This document shows positions 7,990 through 17,395 of a DNA stretch of 41,155 nt, in pieces. The notes below the pieces were generated by a model that saw only the letters and a program-made list of their open reading frames with translations, had not been told where the DNA came from and did no database searches. The first letter of the stretch is position 1. Every line of letters begins with the position of its first letter. This stretch comes from an uncultured Eggerthellaceae bacterium (GTDB lineage: Bacteria; Actinomycetota; Coriobacteriia; Coriobacteriales; Eggerthellaceae): positions 1 to 41,155 of the forward strand of contig CASTMW010000003.1 of the NCBI GenBank assembly GCA_949450265.1, written 5' to 3'. Made by a program: the position numbers and the translations under genes.

Positions 7990-9468
7990 ATGGACCTGTT
8001 CGCTGATCAAGTGCTCATGTCACGGATCCAGTTCGCGCTCACGGCCGGATACCATTTCATATTCGTGCCGTTGACCATCGGCATCGGTCTTCTGATGTCC
8101 ATCTTCGTGACGCGAGCCAATCGTACGAAACGTCCCGAAGACGACGCGCTGGCGCGCATGTGGGTGAAGATATACACCGCATCGTTCGCCATCGGCGTGG
8201 CCACGGGCATCACTATGGAGTTCTCGTTCGGCACGAATTGGGCGAACTACTCCCGGTTCGTGGGCGACATCTTCGGCGCACCTTTGGCAGCCGAGGCCCT
8301 GTTCGCCTTCTTCTTGGAATCCATCTTCCTTGGTATCGTCATCTTCGGGCGCGGCAAGGTACGCCCGGGCTTCTATGTGGCATCGGCGTGGCTGACCTTC
8401 GCGGGATCGGCCCTATCGGCGCTATGGATCCTCATCGCCAATTCCTGGATGCAAACGCCTGCTGGAGCCGAGCTTTCCGCTGACGGCTCGCAAGCGGTCA
8501 TCACCGATTTCTTTGCTGCGGCGTTCAATCCCTCCACCCTGCCGCGCTACGGGCACACGGTGCTCGCGGTGCTGGTGATGGGTGCGTTCTTTATGATGGC
8601 TGTGGCAGCGTGGTACCTGCTGAAGAAGAAGCATGGGGCCGCGGCGCGCACCATGCTCATGACCGGCGCGGTGGTGGGCGTGCTGTCCACAGCGGGGCTT
8701 CTGGTGTTCGCGCATGCCTCCGCGGTGGAGGTGTGGGAAGAGCAGCCCACGAAGCTTGCCATGATGGAGGGCATGTATGAGACCGAAGTGCCCGGTTTGG
8801 CGGCGGTGGGCATCGTGGATGAGGCCGCGCAAGAGATAACAGCACTCTCCGTTCCCGGCGGCACCAGCTTCTTGGCCACCGGTACCTGGGATACCGAATA
8901 CCCGGGCTTGAACGATCTGGCTGCCACCGAGAAGTATGGCGATATCGTGGTGGAGGACATGCCGGTGAACTTCGTGTTCCAGACCTATCATCTTATGGTG
9001 GCCGGCTTCGGTCTGATCTGCATATGCTTGGCGCTGGCGCTCATCTTCGGGCGCAAGAAGGGCAACATCCAGAACATGCGGTGGCTGCAATGGCTGTTGG
9101 TCATCTCTCCTATCTTCCCGTTTTTGGCCATCCAGACCGGCTGGCTGACCGCTGAGGTGGGCCGTCAGCCCTATGTGGTGTATCCCAGCACTACGGGTCC
9201 CGATGGTGTTTACATGCTGACGAATACAGGTACGAGCGTATCCGTGCAGCCCTTCGAGCTGGTCATCACTTTGGTACTGTTCTTCGCGGTGTACCTGCTG
9301 CTGTTCGTGGGCTGGGCGCGCGTGATCGGCCGCTTCATCAAGGAGGGCCCGGTTGCAGGCGCGCCAGATGGCGACACATCGGATGCGGGCATCGTCTCTG
9401 CAAGTTCGCCCGAGAAAGAGGATGCGCTCGTCGTCGAAGAGATGGCGCTGGAAGGGGGTGAGCGGTGA
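7990..9468 (+). CDS. cydA: Cytochrome bd ubiquinol oxidase subunit I
   Basis: RIQFALTAGYHFIFVPLTIGIG, GVATGITMEFSFGTNWANYSRFVGDIFGAPLAAEALFAFFLES; short Q-loop. Confidence 0.97.
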   Translation: MDLFADQVLMSRIQFALTAGYHFIFVPLTIGIGLLMSIFVTRANRTKRPEDDALARMWVKIYTASFAIGVATGITMEFSFGTNWANYSRFVGDIFGAPLAAEALFAFFLESIFLGIVIFGRGKVRPGFYVASAWLTFAGSALSALWILIANSWMQTPAGAELSADGSQAVITDFFAAAFNPSTLPRYGHTVLAVLVMGAFFMMAVAAWYLLKKKHGAAARTMLMTGAVVGVLSTAGLLVFAHASAVEVWEEQPTKLAMMEGMYETEVPGLAAVGIVDEAAQEITALSVPGGTSFLATGTWDTEYPGLNDLAATEKYGDIVVEDMPVNFVFQTYHLMVAGFGLICICLALALIFGRKKGNIQNMRWLQWLLVISPIFPFLAIQTGWLTAEVGRQPYVVYPSTTGPDGVYMLTNTGTSVSVQPFELVITLVLFFAVYLLLFVGWARVIGRFIKEGPVAGAPDGDTSDAGIVSASSPEKEDALVVEEMALEGGER

Positions 9469-10520
9469 TGGAGTTGGCCGTGCTGTGGTACTTCCTGGTG
9501 TTCTTGCTCATAGCCGGGTACTTTATCCTTGATGGATTCGATCTGGGCGCTGGCGTGCTCTATCCCTTCATCGCGAAGGGTGAGCGCGAACAGGCCATCG
9601 TGCGCCGAGCCTTGGGTCCGGTGTGGGACGGCAACGAGGTGTGGCTGCTCACGGCGGGAGGCGCGCTGTTCGCGGCGTTCCCCGATGCGTACGCCACCAC
9701 GTTCAGTGGTTTTTATCTGGCCATCATGCTGGTGCTGTTCGCCCTGATCGTGCGTGCGGTGTCCTTCGAGTTCTGGGCGGGCGAAGGGTCGTGGCGTCCG
9801 GTATGGAACGTGTGCTTCTTCGTGGGGTCGCTCTTGCCAGCGCTGTTGTTCGGGGTAGCGGCAGGCAACGTCATCGCAGGCATCCCCATGGATGCACAGG
9901 GCAATTACAGCGGTGTGCCGCTGCTCGGGCTGATCTCGCCGTTCACGTTGCTGTGCGGTGTGTTCAGCCTGGTCATGTTCATCGCGGCGGGTGCGTGTTG
10001 GCTGGCGTTGAAGGCGCCGGTGGGCACGCCGTTGCAACAGCGGGCAGCCAAGCTGCGCCTGCCTTCCCAGCTTGCATCAGTGGTCATCTTCCTCTTGCTG
10101 AGCGGTTGGGTGCTGGGCATCATGGGCACCGATGGCATGCCGGATGATCTGATCCTTGTGCGCTGGTTGCTGGCGCTTCTGGTGCTGGTGTGCCTGGTCT
10201 ATGGCATCGTGCTGGACCGTCAGGCCAGCACGCGGGCCGATCTGTGGAGCTTCCTCTGCCAGAGCGGAGCGGCGGGCGCGGTAGTGTTCTTGGGCGCATG
10301 CAGCCTGTTCCCGGTGCTGGTAAACGCGTCAGCCGACAGCGTGGGCGCACCCATCACGCTCATGACCGCAGGCGCCAGCGAGCTGTCGCTGTTCTGCATG
10401 ACGGTCATCCTGTGCATCGGATTGCCGCTCGTGCTGGTCTATCACGTCATCATCTATCGTACGTTCCGCGGACGGGTGAGCGACGCTGATCTTGAGCCGG
10501 AGATGGCAGGACAAGGTTGA
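9465..10520 (+). CDS. cydB: Cytochrome bd ubiquinol oxidase subunit II
   Basis: YFILDGFDLGAGVLYPF, GPVWDGNEVWLLTAGGALFAAFPDAYATTFSGFYLA; 4-bp overlap with cydA. Confidence 0.97.
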   Translation: MMELAVLWYFLVFLLIAGYFILDGFDLGAGVLYPFIAKGEREQAIVRRALGPVWDGNEVWLLTAGGALFAAFPDAYATTFSGFYLAIMLVLFALIVRAVSFEFWAGEGSWRPVWNVCFFVGSLLPALLFGVAAGNVIAGIPMDAQGNYSGVPLLGLISPFTLLCGVFSLVMFIAAGACWLALKAPVGTPLQQRAAKLRLPSQLASVVIFLLLSGWVLGIMGTDGMPDDLILVRWLLALLVLVCLVYGIVLDRQASTRADLWSFLCQSGAAGAVVFLGACSLFPVLVNASADSVGAPITLMTAGASELSLFCMTVILCIGLPLVLVYHVIIYRTFRGRVSDADLEPEMAGQG

Positions 10521-11614
10521 GCGAGGTCGGGTACAACCGGCTGAAGGTGCTCTTGGCGTTGGTGATCGCGGTCCAGGTGGTCGCGATCGCTTGCATCTCG
10601 TGTACCCGGTTCGCGCCCGCCGACCCTATGGGCGCTTCGACCGAGGCGGCGCCCGCGGATCAGTTGGAGGTGGCCGATCAGGAAGCCACTGCCATCTCGC
10701 TCACGGTCACGTTCGCGGGCGACTGCACCTTGGGCACCGACGAGGCGTTTGACCCTTCCACCAGCTTCAACGCGAAGTTCTCATCGGTGGGCGACCCATC
10801 GTGGTTCTTGGCGAACGTGGAGCCCATCTTTGCGGCGGATGACCTGACCATTGTGAATATGGAGGGCACGCTGACCGAGGTCACCACGCGCCAGGACAAG
10901 ACCTTCGCCTTCAAGGGCGATGCGTCCTATGCGCAGGTGTTCAGCACGTCCAGCGTGGAAGCGGCCAGCATGGCGAACAACCATTCCAAGGACTATGGCG
11001 AGCAAAGCTATACGGACACCATCGCGGCGGTGGAGGATGTTGGCGTGCAGACCTTCGGCTACGATCGCATCGCGTATATGGACGTGAAGGGCGTGAAGGT
11101 GGCCTTGATCGGCGCGTACGAGCTTGCCGAGCACGAGGGCATCGAGGCGGAGGTGACGGCGCGCATCGGCCAGGCACGGGATGCCGGGGCCCAGCTGGTA
11201 CTGGTCTATTACCATTGGGGCATCGAACGTGAATACGTTCCGAACGCCACGCAGATAACGCTGGCCCATGCGGCCATCGACGCGGGCGCCGATCTGGTGG
11301 TGGGGTCGCACCCTCATGTCATACAGGGGTGGGAAGTCTACAACGGGCGCTATATCGTCTACAGCTTGGGTAACTTCTGCTTCGGGGGCAATTCGGGGCC
11401 GTCGGACATGGATTGCATGATGTTCCAGCAGACCTTCACGGTGACCGGCGATGATGTGGCCAAAGATGACGATGTCGAGTTCATCGCGTGCAGCATATCC
11501 AGCGTTTCTGGCTACAACAACTACCAGCCCACGCCCGTGTCGGGTTCTGAGAAGGAACGCATTAACGCGAAGATACAGCAGTCCACCGACGCTATCGCGG
11601 CGGCGGTGACATGA
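10517..11614 (+). CDS. CapA family (PGA_cap-like metallophosphatase fold) exported protein
   Basis: N-terminal hydrophobic segment; VTFAGDCTLGTD, VNMEGTLT, SMANNHSKDYGEQSY, VYYHWGIEREY, GSHPHVIQGWEVYNGRYIVYSLGNFCFGG. TTG start overlaps the cydB stop. Confidence 0.9.
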   Translation: MSEVGYNRLKVLLALVIAVQVVAIACISCTRFAPADPMGASTEAAPADQLEVADQEATAISLTVTFAGDCTLGTDEAFDPSTSFNAKFSSVGDPSWFLANVEPIFAADDLTIVNMEGTLTEVTTRQDKTFAFKGDASYAQVFSTSSVEAASMANNHSKDYGEQSYTDTIAAVEDVGVQTFGYDRIAYMDVKGVKVALIGAYELAEHEGIEAEVTARIGQARDAGAQLVLVYYHWGIEREYVPNATQITLAHAAIDAGADLVVGSHPHVIQGWEVYNGRYIVYSLGNFCFGGNSGPSDMDCMMFQQTFTVTGDDVAKDDDVEFIACSISSVSGYNNYQPTPVSGSEKERINAKIQQSTDAIAAAVT

Positions 11615-11636
11615 GGGTGCGGTCGATGAGGCGCTC

Positions 11637-13757
11637 ATGAAGGTGCTCGGCTATCTTGGCGCGCACAAAGCCGCGGTGGTGGTATGCGTGCTGCTGTTGG
11701 TGGGCGCGGTGTTCTGCGACCTGGCCCTTCCGAATCTCACCTCGAACATCGTGGATGTGGGCATACAGCAATCGGGTGTCGAGCATGTGGCCACCGACGA
11801 GCTGACGGCGGGTACCTATCAGACCATCCGTGACTATCTGAGCGAAGATGACCGCGCGCTCTTCGAGGATGCGTATGTGCCCGCGGGCCAGGATCGCTAT
11901 GCGCTCACCGAGAATGGGCGGGCGCACATCGGGCAGCTCGATGCCATCATGACCGCGCCGCTCGCGGAAGCCTATGGACTTTCCAGCGGTGCTGATGACC
12001 CGTTGGTGGCGCAGAGCGCCATCGCGGCGGCGCTGCGGGAGTACGCGGCGCTCGGCTACGATCTGTTCGCCATGCAGATGCGCTATCTGATCGCAACGGG
12101 CGCGGCCATGCTCGGCTTGGCAGCGTGCAGCATGGTGCTCAACGTGGCGGTGGGATTGGTGGCCTCGCGCACGGGGGCGGGTATCGGACGTGATCTGCGC
12201 CGTCGGCTGTTCTCGAAGGTCGTGCGCTTCTCCGATGCCGAGATCGGCCGCTTCTCCGCAGCGTCGCTGATAACGCGCGGCACCAACGATATCCAGCTCA
12301 TCCAGATGGTATCCATCATGCTGCTGCGCATGGTGCTCTATGCGCCCCTGATCGCTATCGGCGGCATCATCATGGTGTTGGCCACCAATGCGGCGCTGGG
12401 GTGGATCATCGTGGTGGCCATCGTTGCAGTCGCCCTCGTCATCGGCGTGCTGTTCCGCTTCACGCTACCGAAGTTCAAGATCATGCAGAAGCTGATCGAC
12501 AAGGTGAACCTGATCGCGCGCGAGATGCTCTCCGGCATCGCAGTGGTGCGTGCCTTCGATCGCCAGGCGTTCGAGCAGCAGCGCTTCGATAGCGCTTCGA
12601 CGGAGCTGATGCGCACGCAGCTGTTCACCAACCGTGCCATGAGTTTCATGATGCCCGCCATGATGTTGATCATGAACCTCACCAGCGTGGCCATCGTGTG
12701 GTTCGGTGGCCTGCTGGTGGGCGAGGGCACGCTGCAGACTGGTGACCTCATCGCGTTCATCACGTATTCGATGGTCATCATCATGGGATTCTTGATGATC
12801 GGCATGGTGTCCATCATGCTGCCGCGCGCCGATGTGGCGGCGGGCCGCATCAACGAGGTGCTGGCGTGCGAGCCTTCCATCGAAGATCCCGAAGATCCCG
12901 AAAAGCTCCAAACCGCCCCAAGGGCTGAAGCGACGCGCCCGCGCGGGGCGGATGGCGTTGCCGGTGGTGCCGGTCCGTCTGTCAGGGGCCCTGCGGGTGC
13001 GCGGATCGAGTTTCGGGCGGTGTCGTTCCGCTACGACGAGACGAGTGAATATGCGCTGCGCGACGTTTCCTTCACGGCTGAGCCGGGCACGACGCTCGCC
13101 ATTGTGGGGCCTACCGGTTCGGGCAAGTCCACCATCATGAAGCTTGCCGAGCGCTTCTACGATGTCACGGAGGGCGCGGTGTTGGTGGATGGGGTGGACG
13201 TGCGCGATATGCGGCAGGCGGATGTGCGGGCCACCTTCGGCTATGTTCCGCAGAAGGCGTTCCTGTTCTCGGGGACCATCGACTCGAACGTGGCCTATGT
13301 CGACGAGGGGATGCCCGAAGCGCGCGTGCAGCGTGCGCTTCAGGTGGCACAGGCTTCCGCGTTCGTGGATGCGCGCGCTGAAGGAGTGGAAGCGCCCATC
13401 TCGCAAGGCGGCACCAACGTCTCAGGAGGTCAGCGGCAACGGCTTGCCATCGCGCGGGCGCTGGCAACGGATGCGCGCGCCTTTCTCTTCGATGATTCGT
13501 TCTCGGCGCTCGACTACAAGACCGATGCGCAGGTGCGCGCGGCCCTGCGCGAGCAGGTGGAAGGCGTCACCTGCATCATCGTGGCGCAGCGCATCGCCAC
13601 GGTCATGACGGCCGAGCGTATCGTGGTGCTCGACGAGGGCCGCGTGGTCGGTCAGGGCACCCACGAACAGCTGATGCGCACGTGCTCCGAATATCGAGAG
13701 ATCGCGCTCTCGCAGCTCTCGGAGACCGAGCTTGGGCTGAGCGGTGATGCGGCATGA
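11637..13757 (+). CDS. ABC transporter ATP-binding/permease, heterodimeric exporter half 1 (degenerate Walker B: FLFDDSFSALD)
   Basis: TM exporter fold with a roughly 90-aa extracytoplasmic insertion after TM1; Walker A GPTGSGKST, signature NVSGGQRQR, Walker B followed by Asp instead of Glu. Confidence 0.92.
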   Translation: MKVLGYLGAHKAAVVVCVLLLVGAVFCDLALPNLTSNIVDVGIQQSGVEHVATDELTAGTYQTIRDYLSEDDRALFEDAYVPAGQDRYALTENGRAHIGQLDAIMTAPLAEAYGLSSGADDPLVAQSAIAAALREYAALGYDLFAMQMRYLIATGAAMLGLAACSMVLNVAVGLVASRTGAGIGRDLRRRLFSKVVRFSDAEIGRFSAASLITRGTNDIQLIQMVSIMLLRMVLYAPLIAIGGIIMVLATNAALGWIIVVAIVAVALVIGVLFRFTLPKFKIMQKLIDKVNLIAREMLSGIAVVRAFDRQAFEQQRFDSASTELMRTQLFTNRAMSFMMPAMMLIMNLTSVAIVWFGGLLVGEGTLQTGDLIAFITYSMVIIMGFLMIGMVSIMLPRADVAAGRINEVLACEPSIEDPEDPEKLQTAPRAEATRPRGADGVAGGAGPSVRGPAGARIEFRAVSFRYDETSEYALRDVSFTAEPGTTLAIVGPTGSGKSTIMKLAERFYDVTEGAVLVDGVDVRDMRQADVRATFGYVPQKAFLFSGTIDSNVAYVDEGMPEARVQRALQVAQASAFVDARAEGVEAPISQGGTNVSGGQRQRLAIARALATDARAFLFDDSFSALDYKTDAQVRAALREQVEGVTCIIVAQRIATVMTAERIVVLDEGRVVGQGTHEQLMRTCSEYREIALSQLSETELGLSGDAA

Positions 13758-15784
13758 GCATGACCGGCATGAACGGCACGAACCATCCCTGCGCGGTGGA
13801 TTCCGAAGTGGTGATGGTGTGCGATGCGGCCTTCGATCGGTTGACCAGCCAAGAGCGCGCCCAGCATCGGCGCGCTCGCGCGCAAGCGGCCAAGGAAGCT
13901 GGCGGACCGGCGCGAAAGGACGATCGACGCCCTCGCGGCGGTCCGGGCCCCGGCCATGGAGGCCCTGGTCCTGCGGCCATGCACGCAGGCGAGAAGGCGG
14001 CCGACCTTCGCGGCACCCTGCGCAAGATGATCGCCTTCATGGGACAGTTCAAGCTGCATATCATTGTGGTGCTCATCTTCGCCATCGGCTCCACCCTGTT
14101 CAACATCGTGGGACCGAAGGTGCTTTCCGAGGCTACCACGGCGCTGTTCGAGGGGGTGGTGGGCACCATCGGCGGCACCGGCAGCATTGACTATGCGCTC
14201 ATCGGGCGCATCTTGGTGGTAACGCTTGCGCTGTACGGGCTCTCGGCGGTCTGCTCGTGGGTGCAGAGCTGGACGATGACCTACGTATCGCAGCAGACCT
14301 GCTACCGCTTGCGCGCCGCCATCGCGCACAAGATAGACCGCATGCCGTTCGGCTACTTCGAGAAGAACTCCATCGGCGACACGCTCTCGCGCATCACCAA
14401 CGATGTGGACACGCTGGGTCAAAGCCTCAATCAGGGTGTCACGCAGATGATCACCTCGGCGGTCACCATCGTGGGCGTCATCGCCATGATGCTGTCCATC
14501 AACTGGCTGATGACGCTGATAACGCTGATCATGGTGCCGGTGTCGCTGGTGCTGGTCATGGTGGTGGTGCGTCTGTCGCAGAAGCACTTCTTCGCGCAGC
14601 AGCGCCTGCTGGGTCAGGTGAACGCGCAGGCCGAAGAGACGTTCTCGGGGCATGCGGTGGTGAAGGCGTACGGCCAGGAGGACGAGACGATCCGCCTGTA
14701 CAACCAGGCCAACGATGCGCTCTACGAGGCCGGATGGAAGTCGCAGTTCCTCTCGGGCCTGATGCAGCCGGTCATGAGCTTTGTGGGGAATTTGGGCTAT
14801 GTGGCGGTGGCGGTGGCAGGAGCGCTGCTGGCCGTTCGTGGGACCATCACGGTGGGTGACATTCAAGCGTTCATTCAGTACGTGAAGAACTTCACGCAAC
14901 CCATCACGCAGCTTGCGCAGGTGAGCAACGTGCTCCAGCAGATGGCTGCTGCGGCCGAGCGCATCTTCGCGTTCATCGACCAGCCCGAGCTGGCGGGCGA
15001 GGACGTGCGCGCCGATGCTGCCAGCGCGTGCTGCGACGTGACCTTCGACCACGTGCGCTTCGGCTATGATGCCAGCGATCCGGTCATCAACGATTTCTCC
15101 GCCACGGTGCGTGAAGGTCAGACCGTTGCCATCGTAGGGCCTACGGGCGCGGGCAAGACCACCATGGTGAAGCTGCTTATGCGCTTTTACGACGTGGATG
15201 CGGGCGTCATCCGCTTGGGCGGCACCGATATCCGCGATTTCGCGCGCGCCGATCTGCGTAGCTCGTTCGCCATGGTGTTGCAGGACGCGTGGCTGTTCAA
15301 GGGCACCATTCGTGAGAACATCCGCTATGGCAAGCTGGATGCTTCCGATGCCGAGGTGGAGCGAGCGGCTCAGGGCGCCTGCGCGCACCATTTCATCACC
15401 ACACTGCCAGGTGGCTACGATTTCGAGATCAACGAGGACGCCAGCAACATCAGTCAGGGCCAGCGCCAGCTGCTCACCATCGCCCGTGCGCTCTTGGCCG
15501 ATCGGCGCATGCTCATCTTAGACGAGGCCACTAGTTCGGTGGACACGCGCACCGAAGCGCGCATCCAACAGGCCATGGATAACCTGATGGCGGGGCGCAC
15601 CTCCTTCGTCATCGCACATCGGCTCTCCACCATCAAGAGCGCTGATCTGATCCTGGTCATGCATCATGGCGATATCGTGGAGCAGGGCACGCACGATCAG
15701 CTGCTCTCAGCAGGCGGCTTCTATGCGGAGTTGTATAATTCTCAGTTCGCAGACTTCGACGAGGCGGAGGATGAAGGTGTTTAG
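13754..15784 (+). CDS. ABC transporter ATP-binding/permease, heterodimeric exporter half 2 (canonical catalytic Glu)
   Basis: Walker A GPTGAGKTT, signature NISQGQRQ, LILDEATSSVD; 4-bp overlap with half 1. Confidence 0.92.
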   Translation: MSMTGMNGTNHPCAVDSEVVMVCDAAFDRLTSQERAQHRRARAQAAKEAGGPARKDDRRPRGGPGPGHGGPGPAAMHAGEKAADLRGTLRKMIAFMGQFKLHIIVVLIFAIGSTLFNIVGPKVLSEATTALFEGVVGTIGGTGSIDYALIGRILVVTLALYGLSAVCSWVQSWTMTYVSQQTCYRLRAAIAHKIDRMPFGYFEKNSIGDTLSRITNDVDTLGQSLNQGVTQMITSAVTIVGVIAMMLSINWLMTLITLIMVPVSLVLVMVVVRLSQKHFFAQQRLLGQVNAQAEETFSGHAVVKAYGQEDETIRLYNQANDALYEAGWKSQFLSGLMQPVMSFVGNLGYVAVAVAGALLAVRGTITVGDIQAFIQYVKNFTQPITQLAQVSNVLQQMAAAAERIFAFIDQPELAGEDVRADAASACCDVTFDHVRFGYDASDPVINDFSATVREGQTVAIVGPTGAGKTTMVKLLMRFYDVDAGVIRLGGTDIRDFARADLRSSFAMVLQDAWLFKGTIRENIRYGKLDASDAEVERAAQGACAHHFITTLPGGYDFEINEDASNISQGQRQLLTIARALLADRRMLILDEATSSVDTRTEARIQQAMDNLMAGRTSFVIAHRLSTIKSADLILVMHHGDIVEQGTHDQLLSAGGFYAELYNSQFADFDEAEDEGV

Positions 15785-16622
15785 AGAGCGCCGCCAGATG
15801 GCCGACATGTACCGGATGCAACCGACGGAATGCGCGTCGGTCTGCGACCAGACGACTCTGTTGCCTGCTGGCGTGGTGCGCGTCTGTCAGGAAGCGCTGG
15901 CGGCCGAGCGCCTGGTGCCTGCCCGGCTTCAGCATCTGCATGGCGATGCGCCCGGTAAGGTCACCATCGCTGCATTCGATTTCGATGGCACCTGCATCAA
16001 CGGCTCGTCGCCCAAGAAGCTGGTGGACGCGCTGGGGCGCAGCGGACGCTTGTCGCTGTGGAAGCTGTTCCGCATCGGCTGCTGGGGCCTGGCCTACAAG
16101 CTGAACCTGCCCAAGGATGCCGAGGGCGTGCGCACGCGCGTGTTCAGCGCTTTCAAGGGCGATCCGGCGGCGCAGGTGAACGCATTCCTCTGCCGCTTCT
16201 TTCACAAGCGCATCGAACCGCTCTACCGTGCGGATGCCGATGCGACTATGCTGGCACAACTTGAGGCTGGACATGCGGTAGTGCTGGTGTCGGCATCGTT
16301 CGAGCGTATGAGCGCGGCTGCCATGGTGGATCATCCTATCGAATTCGCGCTGGCCAGCCGCATGAGGATCGACGCTGCGGGCAACTATACCGATCAGCTT
16401 GATGGATTGGCTACGGAAGGCCCGGAGAAGGTGCTGGTGTTGGAACAGTTTGCAGACCGGTACTTCGGCGCGGGGAAGTGGGAGCTGGGCTGGGCGTATG
16501 GCGACCATTTCAGTGATGTGCCCATGCTGCAAGCTGCGGTACATCCCTGCGCAGTCACGCCCGACAACAAGCTGCGCCGCTATGCGGAAGAGCACGGGTG
16601 GGACATCCTGGAGTGGTCCTGA
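15771..16622 (+). CDS. HAD superfamily (SerB-like, HAD-IB) phosphatase
   Basis: AAFDFDGTCINGSS motif I, VLVSASFER motif II, WELGWAYGDHFSDVPML motif IV. Start taken at ATG 15771, overlapping the preceding ABC gene. Confidence 0.85.
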   Translation: MKVFRERRQMADMYRMQPTECASVCDQTTLLPAGVVRVCQEALAAERLVPARLQHLHGDAPGKVTIAAFDFDGTCINGSSPKKLVDALGRSGRLSLWKLFRIGCWGLAYKLNLPKDAEGVRTRVFSAFKGDPAAQVNAFLCRFFHKRIEPLYRADADATMLAQLEAGHAVVLVSASFERMSAAAMVDHPIEFALASRMRIDAAGNYTDQLDGLATEGPEKVLVLEQFADRYFGAGKWELGWAYGDHFSDVPMLQAAVHPCAVTPDNKLRRYAEEHGWDILEWS

Positions 16623-16809
16623 TCGTCAGAACGGCAGAGCGGTGCCTCGTCCTTAGATGCTCTTTTGGATGTCTCATAGATGCCCATAACCTGAAAATTA
16701 CCTGAAATATCATGTGCTGATATGCCGTTCGCACCCGCCGAATGGCATCTCGCCGCTTCGCGCGTATCATCTTAACTGGATTATCCTGATTTTCGAGCAG
16801 AAGGGGACC

Positions 16810-17154
16810 ATGGATCTTCAGAAACAGGCATGCATCGTCGACTCCATTCATGACACATTGAACGATTTCGTAGGGCAACGCATCAAGGTGCGCGCCAATA
16901 TGGGACGCAGCAAGATCGTCGAGACCGAAGGCACGCTCACGCAGGTGCATCCGCGCCTGTTCATCATGGAGGTTGAGCGCAAGCGTGGTCGCACAGCGCG
17001 TCAGTCCTACCAGTATGCCGATGTCCTGACGGGCATGGTGGAGCTGTCTCAAGATGGCGAACCGCTCTTCGGCACGTTCGTCGACGATGCGCAGGCAGAG
17101 CCGCAGCCGATGAACCTCGGCCTGTTCGAGGACGAGGAACGCGTCTTGGCGTAA
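16810..17154 (+). CDS. veg: Veg family protein
   Basis: 114 aa; HDTLNDFVGQRIKVRANMGRSKIVETEGTLTQVHPRLFIMEVE..SYQYADVLTGMVEL resembles Veg. AGGGG upstream of ATG 16810. Confidence 0.85.
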   Translation: MDLQKQACIVDSIHDTLNDFVGQRIKVRANMGRSKIVETEGTLTQVHPRLFIMEVERKRGRTARQSYQYADVLTGMVELSQDGEPLFGTFVDDAQAEPQPMNLGLFEDEERVLA

Positions 17155-17222
17155 GCCCGCTTGGTAGCGTGCGAATTGTTCCTGCAGTTCGGTCGCTGCA
17201 CCTTCTTATATGCGCAAGATGG

Positions 17223-17256
17223 ACGACCCTGCTTCGTGCGGGGTCGTTCTTGTTTT
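17223..17256 (+). terminator. Rho-independent terminator downstream of veg
   Basis: Stem ACGACCCTGC / GCGGGGTCGT (one T-G wobble), loop TTCGT, followed by TTCTTGTTTT. Confidence 0.8.
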
Positions 17257-17395
17257 GACGGCAGGGCACGGGCTGACAGTATGGCCTTGTGATATATGCG
17301 GGTCATGCGATGTGTCTTTACAGGCGCTCTTCCAGGCGCTAGAATCGTTATTGAACAGAGTGTTGATTTATATACGCAGCGTTGAAAAGGTGCGG

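Noticed and set aside
13652-15391. 579-aa - strand ORF opposite ABC half 2
   Set aside because: His/Arg-rich shadow frame without domain-like sequence; the + strand ABC gene is unambiguous.
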